The notes below the pieces were generated by a model. It was not told the DNA's origin. It made no database searches and saw only the letters and a list, made by a program, of their open reading frames with translations. This document shows, piece by piece, positions 29,765-38,765 of a DNA stretch of 64,000 nucleotides. This DNA comes from an uncultured Selenomonadaceae bacterium (GTDB lineage: Bacteria > Bacillota > Negativicutes > Selenomonadales > Selenomonadaceae). The translations under genes were made by a program, and so were the position numbers. Position 1 is the first letter of the stretch, and each line of letters starts with the position of its first letter. The DNA is taken from positions 10,263 through 74,262 of the forward strand of contig CAJTSO010000002.1 in assembly GCA_910579115.1 (NCBI GenBank). Direction: 5' to 3'.

Positions 29765-31095
29765 CAATCATCCTCCTCTTCTTTTCTTGCTCTGGTAATA
29801 ATGCGCAGCGGAGCGCCTTCAAAGCCAAATCTGGCACGAAGCTGATTCTCTAAATATCTCAAATATGAAAAATGAACAAGGGTAGGATCATTAGCAAAAA
29901 GAACAAACCGAGGCGGTTCTATACCAACCTGAGTCATAAATAGCAGCTTTAACTGACGTCCTTTATGGGCTGGCGGCGGGTTAATAGAGATTGCATCATT
30001 CAACAGCTCATTTAGGACACTGGTTTGAATGCGCATTGCCTGTTGATCCGCCACATATTTAACTACATCAGTCACACGGTTTACCCTCTGTTTTGTTAAT
30101 GCGGATATGTACAGTACAGGGGCATACTGAAGAAAAACGAGTTCATTGCGAATAATCTCCGTATATTTAACGGTAGATTTGTCGTCCTTGTCAGGTATCA
30201 AATCCCATTTATTGGCGATAATAATAACGCCTTTTCCTGATTCATGGGCAAAGCCGGCGATTTTTTTATCCTGCTCAGTTACTCCTTCTACAGCATCGAT
30301 AACCATAAGAACAACATTGGCCCGGTCGACAGCTCTCAATGCCCGCAACACGCTATAATGCTCTACAGGTTTATCAATCTTTGCCTTGCGGCGCATCCCG
30401 GCAGTATCAATCAAAGTGAATTTAATATCGTCCTTTGTGAAATGCGTATCAATCGCATCCCTGGTCGTTCCAGCAATATCACTTACAATAACCCGCTCTT
30501 CACCCAGAATTGCATTTACCAGCGAAGATTTGCCAACATTCGGGCGACCAATTACCGCAATGGCCAGCTCATCGCTCTCATCTTCCTCTGCCGCCTTCTT
30601 CGGAAAAGCTGCTACCACAGCGTCAAGAAGGTCTCCAAGGTTCAGGGAGTTGGACGCGGAGATCGGGATTACATCTCCCAATCCAAGACTATAAAAGTCA
30701 TAAATATCGTCCTGCTGCTTTTGAGTGTCTATCTTGTTTACAGCAAGAATAACCGGCTTCTTTGTCCGGCGAAGAATTCTTACAATTTCTTCATCTTCAT
30801 TAGTAAGCCCAACGCGGCCATCCACTACAAAGAGGATTACATCTGCCTCTTCGATAGCAATTGTTGCCTGCTGGCGCATACTATTCAACAGTTTATCATC
30901 ACTGACCAGCTCAATACCACCAGTATCAACCATAGTGAATTCGTTATTAAGCCATTCAGAATCGAGATATATTCTATCCCGGGTGACACCAGGAAAATCA
31001 TCCACGATAGAAACGCGTTGCTTTCCAATCTGATTAAAAAGCGTAGATTTACCCACGTTAGGGCGACCAACTATAGCTACAATAGGCTTACTCAT
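29764..31095 (-). CDS. der: ribosome biogenesis GTPase Der (EngA)
   Basis: Tandem GTPase needed for 50S subunit maturation. 443 aa with two G domains, GRPNVGKSTLFNQ at 8-20 and GRPNVGKSSLVN near 181. Each has a DTGG or DTAG G3 and a NKxD G4 box (NKID, NKWD), and a C-terminal KH-like domain follows. The start follows AAGGAGGCACCGCA. Upstream lies repeat copy B, then the DUF512 gene; downstream plsY overlaps. This trio is a common Firmicute arrangement. Confidence 0.98.
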   Translation of the reverse strand: MSKPIVAIVGRPNVGKSTLFNQIGKQRVSIVDDFPGVTRDRIYLDSEWLNNEFTMVDTGGIELVSDDKLLNSMRQQATIAIEEADVILFVVDGRVGLTNEDEEIVRILRRTKKPVILAVNKIDTQKQQDDIYDFYSLGLGDVIPISASNSLNLGDLLDAVVAAFPKKAAEEDESDELAIAVIGRPNVGKSSLVNAILGEERVIVSDIAGTTRDAIDTHFTKDDIKFTLIDTAGMRRKAKIDKPVEHYSVLRALRAVDRANVVLMVIDAVEGVTEQDKKIAGFAHESGKGVIIIANKWDLIPDKDDKSTVKYTEIIRNELVFLQYAPVLYISALTKQRVNRVTDVVKYVADQQAMRIQTSVLNELLNDAISINPPPAHKGRQLKLLFMTQVGIEPPRFVLFANDPTLVHFSYLRYLENQLRARFGFEGAPLRIITRARKEEEDD

Positions 31096-31108
31096 TGCGG
31101 TGCCTCCT

Positions 31109-31244
31109 TATAATGCAGTCTTTCTGAAAATTGCAAGGCAATTTCCACCTATCGGCATTCAGCGACAATTGGGCTATGAACTCCACCGTGTTGACTAATG
31201 AAGAATCCGCCACTTAACAAACTAAAGCGGGGGACATCCTTTAG
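31109..31244 (-). repeat. dispersed intergenic repeat, copy B
   Basis: Contains the hairpin module next to der (31128-31144, AAATTGC-CTT-GCAATTT on the minus strand, followed by AGAAAGACTGCATTATA). Then comes a core running from AGCGAC through CACCGTG and AATCCGCCACTTA to CTTTAG on the plus strand. The outer end overlaps the stop codon of the DUF512 gene. Compared with copy C, the hairpin module sits on the opposite side of the core and inverted. Confidence 0.65.
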
Positions 31245-32668
31245 TCGTTATATTGAAGCTTCGTGTATGCGGCATTGCTTTGCCACATGTAAGAAGTACA
31301 TTCTCCAGCTGTATTATTTGAATACACTGAATCAAAATCAATTAACGTCCGGAAAAGTTCATCCCCGTGGAGAACCGGCAAAATTTTTAAACCTGTATCC
31401 TTTTCCAGGGACTCAAGGGTATCATCATCAAGGAAAATTCCATCGCCAGCTCTAAGGCAGGAGGCTGGAATAACCATCCTTTCCTGCAATTTATTTCTTT
31501 TTCGGAGGTCTGCTATTACTTTACGGATATCTTTACCTGTGAGAAGACCGGATACATTAACGCTTTCTCCAAAAAACTCATTTATCACAGGGACAACATT
31601 ATGTATATTGTTTCCGTGCGCCGCTGAAAATTCCCCTACTATTCTGTCTATCAGTGGTTGAATTCCCATTCCAGTAAGAATTGTAACTGGTTCATCACTC
31701 CATTTTATATCAGCGCCTGCTGCATTTTGAGCATTATACCAATCATCGAGAAAACTTCTTGCCAGTCCAATACCATTATCAAGCTGCGGAAAGCCGTCAT
31801 ATTGCTCCTTTTCCGGCAAAGCCCTGCCAGCAATGAAGAAAAATTCGTCCCCCAGGTAAACGAAGTTCTCTCCCGTTTCTTGTCGGAACTGTTTTTGATA
31901 TTTGCTGACCAGCTCAATAATCTTTCCTGCTTCGACACTATCAAAAAGCGACAAGGGATAACAACCTTCACGATACTTTGTAAGGCCAACCGGTACAATT
32001 GCCAGGGACACTGCATACGGCCGACGCTGCCATATTTCTTCTATCGTTCGCCTTAACTCGTTTCCGTCATTTAATCCGGGGCATAAAACAACCTGTGAAT
32101 GGAATTCTATCCCATCGCGGGCCAGGCGGTCCAATTGCGAGTTCAATTCTTTTGCCCTGGGAGATCCAAGCATCTTCTCACGGAGTGCTGGATTAGTAGT
32201 CTGAACAGAAATATGAAGAGGGCTTAAATGATACCGGGCAATCCTCTGAAAATCCTCCTCTTTGATATTTGTCAAGGTAACGAAATTGCCATATAAAAAG
32301 GAAAGTCTATAGTCATCATCTTTTATATACAGAGCTGAGCGCATTTGCGGCGGGACCTGATCAACAAAGCAAAAATAGCAATGATTTCCGCAACATCTAA
32401 TTCCATCAAAAACTGCCGACTCAAACTCAACGCCCAACTCCTCATCTATATCCTTATCAAAATCAATAATCTCCTCCTGACCATCAGCATGACGAACAAC
32501 AAGGCCAATCTCTTCTTCAGCCATGGCAAAAGACAAATCAATAAGATCTCTGAGCTGGACTCCGTTTATTGACAGTATTTCATCCCCGGTCACCAGACCA
32601 AGCTCATCGGCTAGTCCTCCCGACGCCACGTGTATTATTTTTCCCCCAAAGGTCTTCACTTTACTCAT
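31241..32668 (-). CDS. DUF512 family radical SAM-like protein with N-terminal PDZ domain
   Basis: 475 aa. The N-terminal PDZ-like segment (about 8-70, VASGGLADELGLVTGDEILSINGV) precedes a cysteine cluster, Cys93-x3-Cys97-x2-Cys100, in CCGNHCYFCF, the radical SAM [4Fe-4S] pattern. The DUF512 domain with FVYLGDEFFFIAG and GLLTGKDI follows. The reaction is not known to me. Its conserved position beside der in Firmicutes suggests a link to ribosome or cell-envelope function, but that is inference. The last residues are encoded by sequence that touches repeat copy B, so the C terminus may be strain-variable. Confidence 0.88.
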   Translation of the reverse strand: MSKVKTFGGKIIHVASGGLADELGLVTGDEILSINGVQLRDLIDLSFAMAEEEIGLVVRHADGQEEIIDFDKDIDEELGVEFESAVFDGIRCCGNHCYFCFVDQVPPQMRSALYIKDDDYRLSFLYGNFVTLTNIKEEDFQRIARYHLSPLHISVQTTNPALREKMLGSPRAKELNSQLDRLARDGIEFHSQVVLCPGLNDGNELRRTIEEIWQRRPYAVSLAIVPVGLTKYREGCYPLSLFDSVEAGKIIELVSKYQKQFRQETGENFVYLGDEFFFIAGRALPEKEQYDGFPQLDNGIGLARSFLDDWYNAQNAAGADIKWSDEPVTILTGMGIQPLIDRIVGEFSAAHGNNIHNVVPVINEFFGESVNVSGLLTGKDIRKVIADLRKRNKLQERMVIPASCLRAGDGIFLDDDTLESLEKDTGLKILPVLHGDELFRTLIDFDSVYSNNTAGECTSYMWQSNAAYTKLQYND

Positions 32669-32685
32669 AATTTTCCCGTTACCAC

Positions 32686-32712
32686 AAAAAGGGGCAGGCC
32701 TCTGCCTGCCCC
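32686..32712 (-). terminator. terminator of rpsA
   Basis: GGGGCAGGC (32691-32699) and GCCTGCCCC (32704-32712) form a perfect 9-bp GC-rich stem with a 4-nt loop. TTTTTG follows on the minus strand. It lies about 20 nt after the rpsA stop and just before the DUF512 gene. Confidence 0.88.
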
Positions 32713-32731
32713 CTAAAATATTTATCTTCGA

Positions 32732-33829
32732 TTATTCGGCAGCCGGAACCTCTTCGAGATTCTTATCAGCCTTTGCGATACTTAGGCTGATACGCTTCTT
32801 GGCGGTGTCAATACGGAGAATCTTTACCGTAACGACATCACCCATGCTTACAGCTTCATCAGCTTTAGCAATACGGCGGTCAGAGAGCTCTCCCATGGGA
32901 ATAAGACCATCAAAGCCAGGCTCGATTTCCATGAAGGCGCCAAAATTAGTGAGCTTAATAATCTTGCCCTGAATAAGGGAACCCTCGGTATATTTCCCAG
33001 CGCGCTCAAACCAAGGATCCTGCAACGTATCTTTCACAGAGAGAGATATACGCTTAGTCTCAGGATCAAAGCTCTTGACCTTTACATCCAGTTCCTGGCC
33101 AACCTCAAAAACCTCAGAGGGATGCTTGACACGACTCCAGGAGAGATCGGAGATATGAGCAAGACCATCTACTCCACCGATATCAATGAAAGCACCATAG
33201 TCTACGAGGCGCTTAACAACACCCTTCAAAGTCTGACCAGCCTCAAGGGTAGAGAACAACCGCTCTTGCTTTTGGGTGCGTTCTTCCTCCAGAATTTTGC
33301 GGCGGGAGAGAACCAAACGCTGCTTCTTCGGGTCACACTCCAAAGGCAGAGCAGTAACAATCTGACCAACATATACCTGAAGATCTTTTACAAAACCAAG
33401 ATCAACCTGAGATGCCGGGATGAAAGCGCGCAGACCCTGAACAGCGGCAACGACACCGCCTTTAACGACATTTGTAATCTCAGCTTCAACGGTCTCCTGT
33501 CGCTCGGTGATCCCCTGAAGAACTTCCCATGCGGCAAACTTATCAGCCTTAACCTTGGAGAGAACCGCACCATTCTCACCACCCATGGATACGACAAAAA
33601 CCTTAATCACATCACCGACCTTGACAACATCCTCTGCGGATTCAGGGGCCGGATAGCGCAGTTCACGCTTAGGAATGGGAATTTCCTGCTTGTAGCCAAT
33701 ATCTACAAATGCCTCGTCACGATTTACCAATATGACGGTACCTTCGACGACTTCCTTTTCTTTGATTTCCTGCCCTGCTGCCGCTTCCTCTTCAGCCAGG
33801 AGCTGTTCCATTGTCATTTCTTCTTGCAC
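32732..33829 (-). CDS. rpsA: 30S ribosomal protein S1 (four S1 domains)
   Basis: 365-aa RNA-binding protein with four S1 motifs at about 25-95, 113-180, 198-266 and 284-352 (for example GVVKRLVDYGAFIDIGGVDGLAHISDLSW). It is shorter than the six-domain E. coli S1, as usual in Firmicutes. The start is either GTG 33829, with GGAGG 10 nt upstream inside ispH, or ATG 33817/33811. With GTG the reading frame overlaps the ispH end by 16 nt in a different frame, so translation is likely coupled. In many Clostridia IspH and S1 are fused into one polypeptide; here they are separate but overlapping. Confidence 0.95.
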   Translation of the reverse strand: MQEEMTMEQLLAEEEAAAGQEIKEKEVVEGTVILVNRDEAFVDIGYKQEIPIPKRELRYPAPESAEDVVKVGDVIKVFVVSMGGENGAVLSKVKADKFAAWEVLQGITERQETVEAEITNVVKGGVVAAVQGLRAFIPASQVDLGFVKDLQVYVGQIVTALPLECDPKKQRLVLSRRKILEEERTQKQERLFSTLEAGQTLKGVVKRLVDYGAFIDIGGVDGLAHISDLSWSRVKHPSEVFEVGQELDVKVKSFDPETKRISLSVKDTLQDPWFERAGKYTEGSLIQGKIIKLTNFGAFMEIEPGFDGLIPMGELSDRRIAKADEAVSMGDVVTVKILRIDTAKKRISLSIAKADKNLEEVPAAE

Positions 33830-34644
33830 TTTTCATAAACCTCCTTGATAACCCAGTCAGGAGTTGACGCTCCGGCTGTGATACCAACATTTTCTATTCC
33901 GTCAAACCACTCGGGCCTAAGCTCGGAAGCCGTCTCGATATGGTATGTCGAACACTTTTCAGCGCAAAGCTGCGCTAACCGAGCGGTATTTGCACTGTTC
34001 TTTCCACCGATAACCAACATCAGATCCACATCACCAGCCAGCCTTATTGCTGCTGTCTGGCGCTGATCGGTAGCCGTACAAATAGTGCGCAATATATGAA
34101 TATCATTTGACTTACCGAGGAGTATTCCCACTATACGATTAAACTTCTCCCCAGAAAATGTCGTCTGAGAAACAATCCCCAAATGAGCGCAGGGCATGAG
34201 CTCCTCAGCTTCTTCCACGCTATCTATTACAATTGCCTTAGAACCTGACCACTCAAAAATGCTCTTTACTTCCGGATGCTCTTTCTCTCCGATTATTACA
34301 ACACTATAACCTTCACTCATTAAGCGACGAGCTGCCATCTGAGCCTGCTTCACATGCGGACAGGTAGCATCAACTACCTGAAGACCCAGCCTTTCTGCCT
34401 CTTCATACACCTCGGGTCCAACCCCGTGAGAGCGAATTACAATAGTATCCCCCTGCTTCATTTCTGCTGGAGAATCAACGGTTCCAACGCCTTCACTTTC
34501 GAGCCGTGAAACCATCTGAGGGTTGTGAATAATGGGTCCAAGGGTGGCAGACCTGCCATTAGAGCGCGCATTATCACGTGCCAACTCAATAGCCCGTTTT
34601 ACTCCATAACAAAAACCCAGACACTCAGCCAACATTACTTTCAT
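33814..34644 (-). CDS. ispH: 4-hydroxy-3-methylbut-2-enyl diphosphate reductase
   Basis: Last enzyme of the MEP isoprenoid pathway, making IPP and DMAPP with an iron-sulfur cluster. 276 aa. Cluster ligands Cys12 (GFCYGVKRA), Cys95 (DATCPHVKQ) and Cys189 (ICTATDQRQ) are present, as are the His residues in SHGVGPEV and the GASTPDWVI end. ispE of the same pathway is at 53.5 kb. It sits between plsC and rpsA in a minus-strand block with cmk and aroA. Confidence 0.97.
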   Translation of the reverse strand: MKVMLAECLGFCYGVKRAIELARDNARSNGRSATLGPIIHNPQMVSRLESEGVGTVDSPAEMKQGDTIVIRSHGVGPEVYEEAERLGLQVVDATCPHVKQAQMAARRLMSEGYSVVIIGEKEHPEVKSIFEWSGSKAIVIDSVEEAEELMPCAHLGIVSQTTFSGEKFNRIVGILLGKSNDIHILRTICTATDQRQTAAIRLAGDVDLMLVIGGKNSANTARLAQLCAEKCSTYHIETASELRPEWFDGIENVGITAGASTPDWVIKEVYEKCKKK

Positions 34645-34737
34645 AGATTACCACATCGTTTCAAATTTATCAAGAAAATTATTCGAACAGAAGGAGACTA
34701 TTTTCTGAGACCATTCTCAGCGAAATCACCAAAGTCA

Positions 34738-35343
34738 TCAAACTACTTCGCCTCGATTATAGGCATCAAGCATATATTGTATTTTCTCCATCAGGTCTGC
34801 CGAAAAATCATTCAATGCCTGCTTATCAGCGTGTTCCGAATCATATATCATGGGCTCTCCATAAAGCACGGCAACCTTGGGCAAAAACTTTTCCCCGAAT
34901 ATATCTCTCGTTCCAACGATGGCTACAGGGACAACAGCCGCCTTTGATATAGAAGCAAGAAGTGATACTCCTGCGCCAACCTTGCCAAGCTTTCCATTCT
35001 TGCTTCTGGTTCCTTCCGGAAATATTGCCATACATTCACCGGACTTTAATATCTTCAAGGCTTTTTTTATAGCGCTCTTATCTGATGCTCCCCGCCTCAC
35101 CGGGAAAGCATGAAGATTTCGTATAATACTCCCAAAAACAGGAACTTTGAAAAGTTCCTCCTTTGCCATGAAGCTTACAGGACGGTCAACATAGGTTGCC
35201 AAAAGCGGTACATCCCAAAATGACTGATGGTTCGCCGCAAATATTACAGGACCTTCTGAAGGGATACGTTCTTGATGCCCCAGTGTAAAATCAAAAATAT
35301 GCCAAAACCGGCGAAAGAAAACTCCAAGAAGCGAGTATAACAT
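34738..35343 (-). CDS. plsC: 1-acyl-sn-glycerol-3-phosphate acyltransferase
   Basis: Makes phosphatidic acid from lysophosphatidic acid, the step after PlsY. 201 aa, with the acyltransferase motif NHQSFWD (His39, Asp44), the FPEGTRSKNG substrate-binding motif and a hydrophobic N-terminal helix that attaches it to the membrane. GAGAGGAAAAG precedes the start, which lies 9 nt after the cmk stop. Confidence 0.95.
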   Translation of the reverse strand: MLYSLLGVFFRRFWHIFDFTLGHQERIPSEGPVIFAANHQSFWDVPLLATYVDRPVSFMAKEELFKVPVFGSIIRNLHAFPVRRGASDKSAIKKALKILKSGECMAIFPEGTRSKNGKLGKVGAGVSLLASISKAAVVPVAIVGTRDIFGEKFLPKVAVLYGEPMIYDSEHADKQALNDFSADLMEKIQYMLDAYNRGEVV

Positions 35344-35352
35344 CTTTTCCTC

Positions 35353-36012
35353 TCATTCTACCAGCTTTACAATTGCTGCTTCTGCCTCATTGAGATTCAT
35401 ATTGGTGGTGTCCAGCAATATTGCTTCCGGCACCTGGACCAGGGGAGATTCTTCTCTTTCGCTGTCTGCTTTGTCTCTTGCTGCAATTTCTTCCTGCAGT
35501 TTTGTCAGGTCTACAGCAAATCCCTTTTCCCTCAATTCCTTGTAACGGCGGTTCGCCCGCTCCTCAATCGACGCTGTCAGGAAGATCTTAACATCAGCAT
35601 TTGGCAGAACCTTTGAGGCAATATCACGACCGTCCATTATCACTCCGCCATCGGCTGCCATTTTTTTCTGGAGATCAACCATTTTCTCCCGCACTTGTCC
35701 AATGGCCGCAACCCTTGAAACGACTGACGTTACCGCAGGAGTGCGAATTGCCTCACTGACATCAACACCATCAACGGCAATGCGTTGACTTCCATTCTCG
35801 TAGGTGAGCGCCACGGTAAGATTATAAGCGGCCGCCGCTATATCCTCATCAGTAAAGTTGTCACTTCCAAAAGTTTGCAATACTTTCCAGGCAACTGAGC
35901 GGTACATAGCGCCCGTATCTATGTATATATAACCGAGCCTTTGAGCAACTCTCTTTGCAAGAGTGCTCTTTCCTGCACCAGCTGGCCCATCTATAGCAAT
36001 TACTTTTTTCAT
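35353..36012 (-). CDS. cmk: cytidylate kinase
   Basis: Phosphorylates CMP and dCMP with ATP. 219 aa with P-loop GPAGAGKST (8-16), YIDTGAMYR substrate loop, MDGRDI and the EERANRRYKELREKG lid. The ATG overlaps the aroA stop by four bases (ATGA), indicating coupled translation. aroA-cmk-plsC-ispH-rpsA form one probable operon. Confidence 0.97.
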   Translation of the reverse strand: MKKVIAIDGPAGAGKSTLAKRVAQRLGYIYIDTGAMYRSVAWKVLQTFGSDNFTDEDIAAAAYNLTVALTYENGSQRIAVDGVDVSEAIRTPAVTSVVSRVAAIGQVREKMVDLQKKMAADGGVIMDGRDIASKVLPNADVKIFLTASIEERANRRYKELREKGFAVDLTKLQEEIAARDKADSEREESPLVQVPEAILLDTTNMNLNEAEAAIVKLVE

Positions 36013-37328
36013 TTGGACAACATCTCCAATGTATCGTAAAAGACAGGGTAAGAAATATTCACACAGTCGGCATTCTCAATGGATAAGCCGCACACACATC
36101 CCAGAACCGCCAGCGACATGGCCATGCGGTGATCATCATAGGATTTACAATGGGCAGAAATCAGCTTACTTCTATCGGTAACCCCATGGATTATAAGGCC
36201 CTCTTCGGTACCGTCAACATGGCCAGGAGCAATCTTGTTGAATTCGTCGACAATCGCCTGAAGCCTGTCGGTTTCTTTCACTCGCAACTCACCAGCTCCG
36301 GTAATCGTTGTCGTACCCTCTGCCAGCAATGCTGCAACGGCTATAACAGGGATTTCATCAATTAGTCTGGGTATTATTTCCTCAGTCAGACAAGTTGCTT
36401 TTAGCTTTGCCGTCCGAACCAAAATATCGGCAATGGGTTCACCACCGGATATACGCTTGTTTTTAATTGTCAAATCTGCACCCATATTTTTAAGTGCATC
36501 TACGATGCCGGTACGGGTTTCATTCATCCCCACGCCAGTAAGAAGCAGCTCACTGTTTTCTATAATGCTTCCAGCCACGAGCCAGAAAGCCGCTGAACTT
36601 ATGTCACCGGGAACCGCGATTTCTGTCGGCACATCCAATCGCTCTGTTGGATAAACTGTGACTGCTGTGCGAGATTTCTCAATTTTCACCCCTGAAGCCG
36701 AAAGAAGCCTTTCTGTATGGTCCCGGGATGTATATGGCTCAATGACGGTAACCGGGCCATCTGCTCTGAGCCCCGCCAATAAGATTGCCGACTTAACCTG
36801 AGCGCTTGCCATAGGCATATCATAAGTAATTGCCTTCAGCTTTTCGCCGTCATCACAGGGAAGCACAGTAATGGGTAGTCGGGAATTTTTCTCACGGCCC
36901 ACAATCCTTGCTCCCATTTTACTCAGGGGAACAATCACCCTTCCCATTGGCCGACGGGAAAGGGACGCATCTCCCGCAAAAGTTGAAAGGAACGGTCGGC
37001 CAGCCAGCATACCCATCATAAGACGGAGGGTGGTTCCGGAATTACCCGCGTCCAAAACCGTTGACGGCTCTTTTAATCCATTAAGACCGATGCCTGTTAC
37101 CATCATTTCTCCGTCAGATAACTTTTCAACCTTCGTCCCCAATGAACGCATTACTCCAACAGTGGATAAGCAATCTGCCGATTCAAGGAAATTTGTTATG
37201 TGTACAGTTTTACCCGACTCATTCATGGCGCCAAACATTATGCTGCGATGAGAAACCGACTTATCACCAGGAATCTTTACAGTTCCGTGAAGACCATTTT
37301 TCACGACTGAAATCATTTTTACTGTCAT
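36009..37328 (-). CDS. aroA: 3-phosphoshikimate 1-carboxyvinyltransferase (EPSP synthase)
   Basis: Shikimate-pathway enzyme joining PEP and shikimate 3-phosphate. About 439 aa from ATG 37328 behind AGGTGG; the upstream in-frame GTG overlaps that site. Signatures are PGDKSVSHRSIMFGA, LDAGNSGTTLRLMMGML, a QVKSAILLAGL segment and the late RVKETDRLQAIVDEF and DDHRMAMSLAV motifs. It begins just after the flavoprotein gene. Confidence 0.97.
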   Translation of the reverse strand: MTVKMISVVKNGLHGTVKIPGDKSVSHRSIMFGAMNESGKTVHITNFLESADCLSTVGVMRSLGTKVEKLSDGEMMVTGIGLNGLKEPSTVLDAGNSGTTLRLMMGMLAGRPFLSTFAGDASLSRRPMGRVIVPLSKMGARIVGREKNSRLPITVLPCDDGEKLKAITYDMPMASAQVKSAILLAGLRADGPVTVIEPYTSRDHTERLLSASGVKIEKSRTAVTVYPTERLDVPTEIAVPGDISSAAFWLVAGSIIENSELLLTGVGMNETRTGIVDALKNMGADLTIKNKRISGGEPIADILVRTAKLKATCLTEEIIPRLIDEIPVIAVAALLAEGTTTITGAGELRVKETDRLQAIVDEFNKIAPGHVDGTEEGLIIHGVTDRSKLISAHCKSYDDHRMAMSLAVLGCVCGLSIENADCVNISYPVFYDTLEMLSK

Positions 37329-37374
37329 TACTACCACCTACGATTGTACGGTTATATTTTGTTTTATTTTACCA

Positions 37375-38765
37375 TTATTCTGATAAATCCGCAACAAACG
37401 CCCTTGCCGCTGCAACACCCGCTGCATGACCAGTGGAAAAAGCTGCCTGCAGATTGTATCCGCCGGTATAACCATCAATATTGACACTTCCCCTGCCCAA
37501 TATAGTCCGGAAATTAGCCTGGACGCCATTGTCTTGGGAATTATTTCGTCGGTATCCACCCCGCCGGCTGTCACTATTGCCTCCGTATAAGGTCTTGTTC
37601 CAGCCACCACCAGTGACAGTGATTTTACAGTGTCAACCAATCTGAACCGGCTTTCCCTGGAAAGGCCATTGGCAATCTGCATTCCGTCTATAAATGATTG
37701 ATCAAGAATCGGCCCGATCAATTTCATTGGCAATAAATCGACCAAAGCATTCTTCATTACCTTACCAGCATACTTTTCAATATCCCTGTCAAGTCTAACT
37801 GACAACTGGTTCCTTGTAAGGGCAGGCTTAAGATCAATCAATATTTCCACGAAGGCCGGTGGGGCCTGCACGTTTAGCGCTTCACTTGCCCGTCTGGATA
37901 ACCGGAGAACTATAGGGCCCGACACACCAAAATGAGTGAAAAGAAGTTCGCCAAACTCCTGTCCCTCATCAACTCCATCAATCCTCAGCGTTGCCCGGAC
38001 ATTTTTCAGGGTCAGTCCAGCTGCCTCCGCAGTCCAATCATCTTCGGTTTCTAATGGCACCAAAGCGGGAAAAGTTGCTACAATCGTATGTCCCAGAGAT
38101 CTTGCCCAGCCATAGCCATCTCCGGAGGAGCCTGTGGCAGGATATGATAAACCTCCTGTAGCGACAATTACTATATCCGCCAATATCTCTTCACCGCTTC
38201 TGAGCCGAACTCCCTTTATTCTCTTTTGGGGCATAAGGTTTGCTGACTTCTTTATCCCGCTCTTTCTTTTATCCATCGTTTTATCCTGAAGATAATTAAA
38301 GTTGGGTGAAGTCAGTTGCTCCCACAAGAGCCCGGCTACCGGTGAAGATGTCCTAATTCTTACTCCCAATTGTCTTGCGGAGACTGTCAGGGCCGTTACT
38401 AAATCCTCCGCGTTGTCACTAACGGGAAATACTCTGTTTCCTCTCTCCACCTTTATTGGAACATCGGCCTCTTCAAAGAATGATACAACATCATCGTTAG
38501 TAAAGGCGCGGAGGCTGCTGTTTAGAAAAGAACCGCCACCTGGAATATTGGATATTATTTCCGGTAAAGTCGATGCGTTTGTAAGATTACCCCTTCCTTT
38601 GCCGGTAATTCTTAGTTTCCGGCCACATTTCTGCATCTTTTCCACAAGGATTATTTCCGGCCTTTTCTCAGAAGGAATACACAAATCGTCAAATTCTTCG
38701 GCTAAAGCAATACCTGCCATCAATCCGGCTGGACCACCGCCAACAATTATAATTCTCTTATTCAT
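37375..38765 (-). CDS. BaiN/HI0933-type FAD-dependent oxidoreductase, frameshifted near the 3 prime end
   Basis: Flavoprotein with the dinucleotide-binding motif IVGGGPAGLMAGIALAEE, the family segment CGRKLRITGKGRGNLTNA and IVATGGLSYPATGSSGDGYGWA. The family normally ends in AGE(V)x(I/V)DGYTGGYNLQxAFxTGxxAG. Here the frame after LYWAGEV goes out of register. The next frame reads NIDGYTGGYNLQAAFSTGHAAG and ends at a TAA at 37375-37377. Removing one GT from GAAGTGTCAAT at about 37483-37488 restores the family end. The uncorrected frame stops at 37338 with 475 aa and a nonsense tail. The role is unknown; homologues are annotated as NAD(P)/FAD-dependent reductases. The start overlaps the rluB end by 8 nt. 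Confidence 0.88.

Noticed and set aside
30244..31113. 289-aa plus-strand open frame
   Set aside because: Antisense to der, which has intact GTPase motifs throughout.
31109..31140. TTGCAA-N17-TTATAA in repeat copy B as the der promoter
   Set aside because: Transcription would begin inside or after the ribosome-binding site of der, leaving no leader, so it is unlikely to drive der.
33122..33838. 238-aa plus-strand open frame
   Set aside because: Antisense to rpsA, whose four S1 domains are intact.
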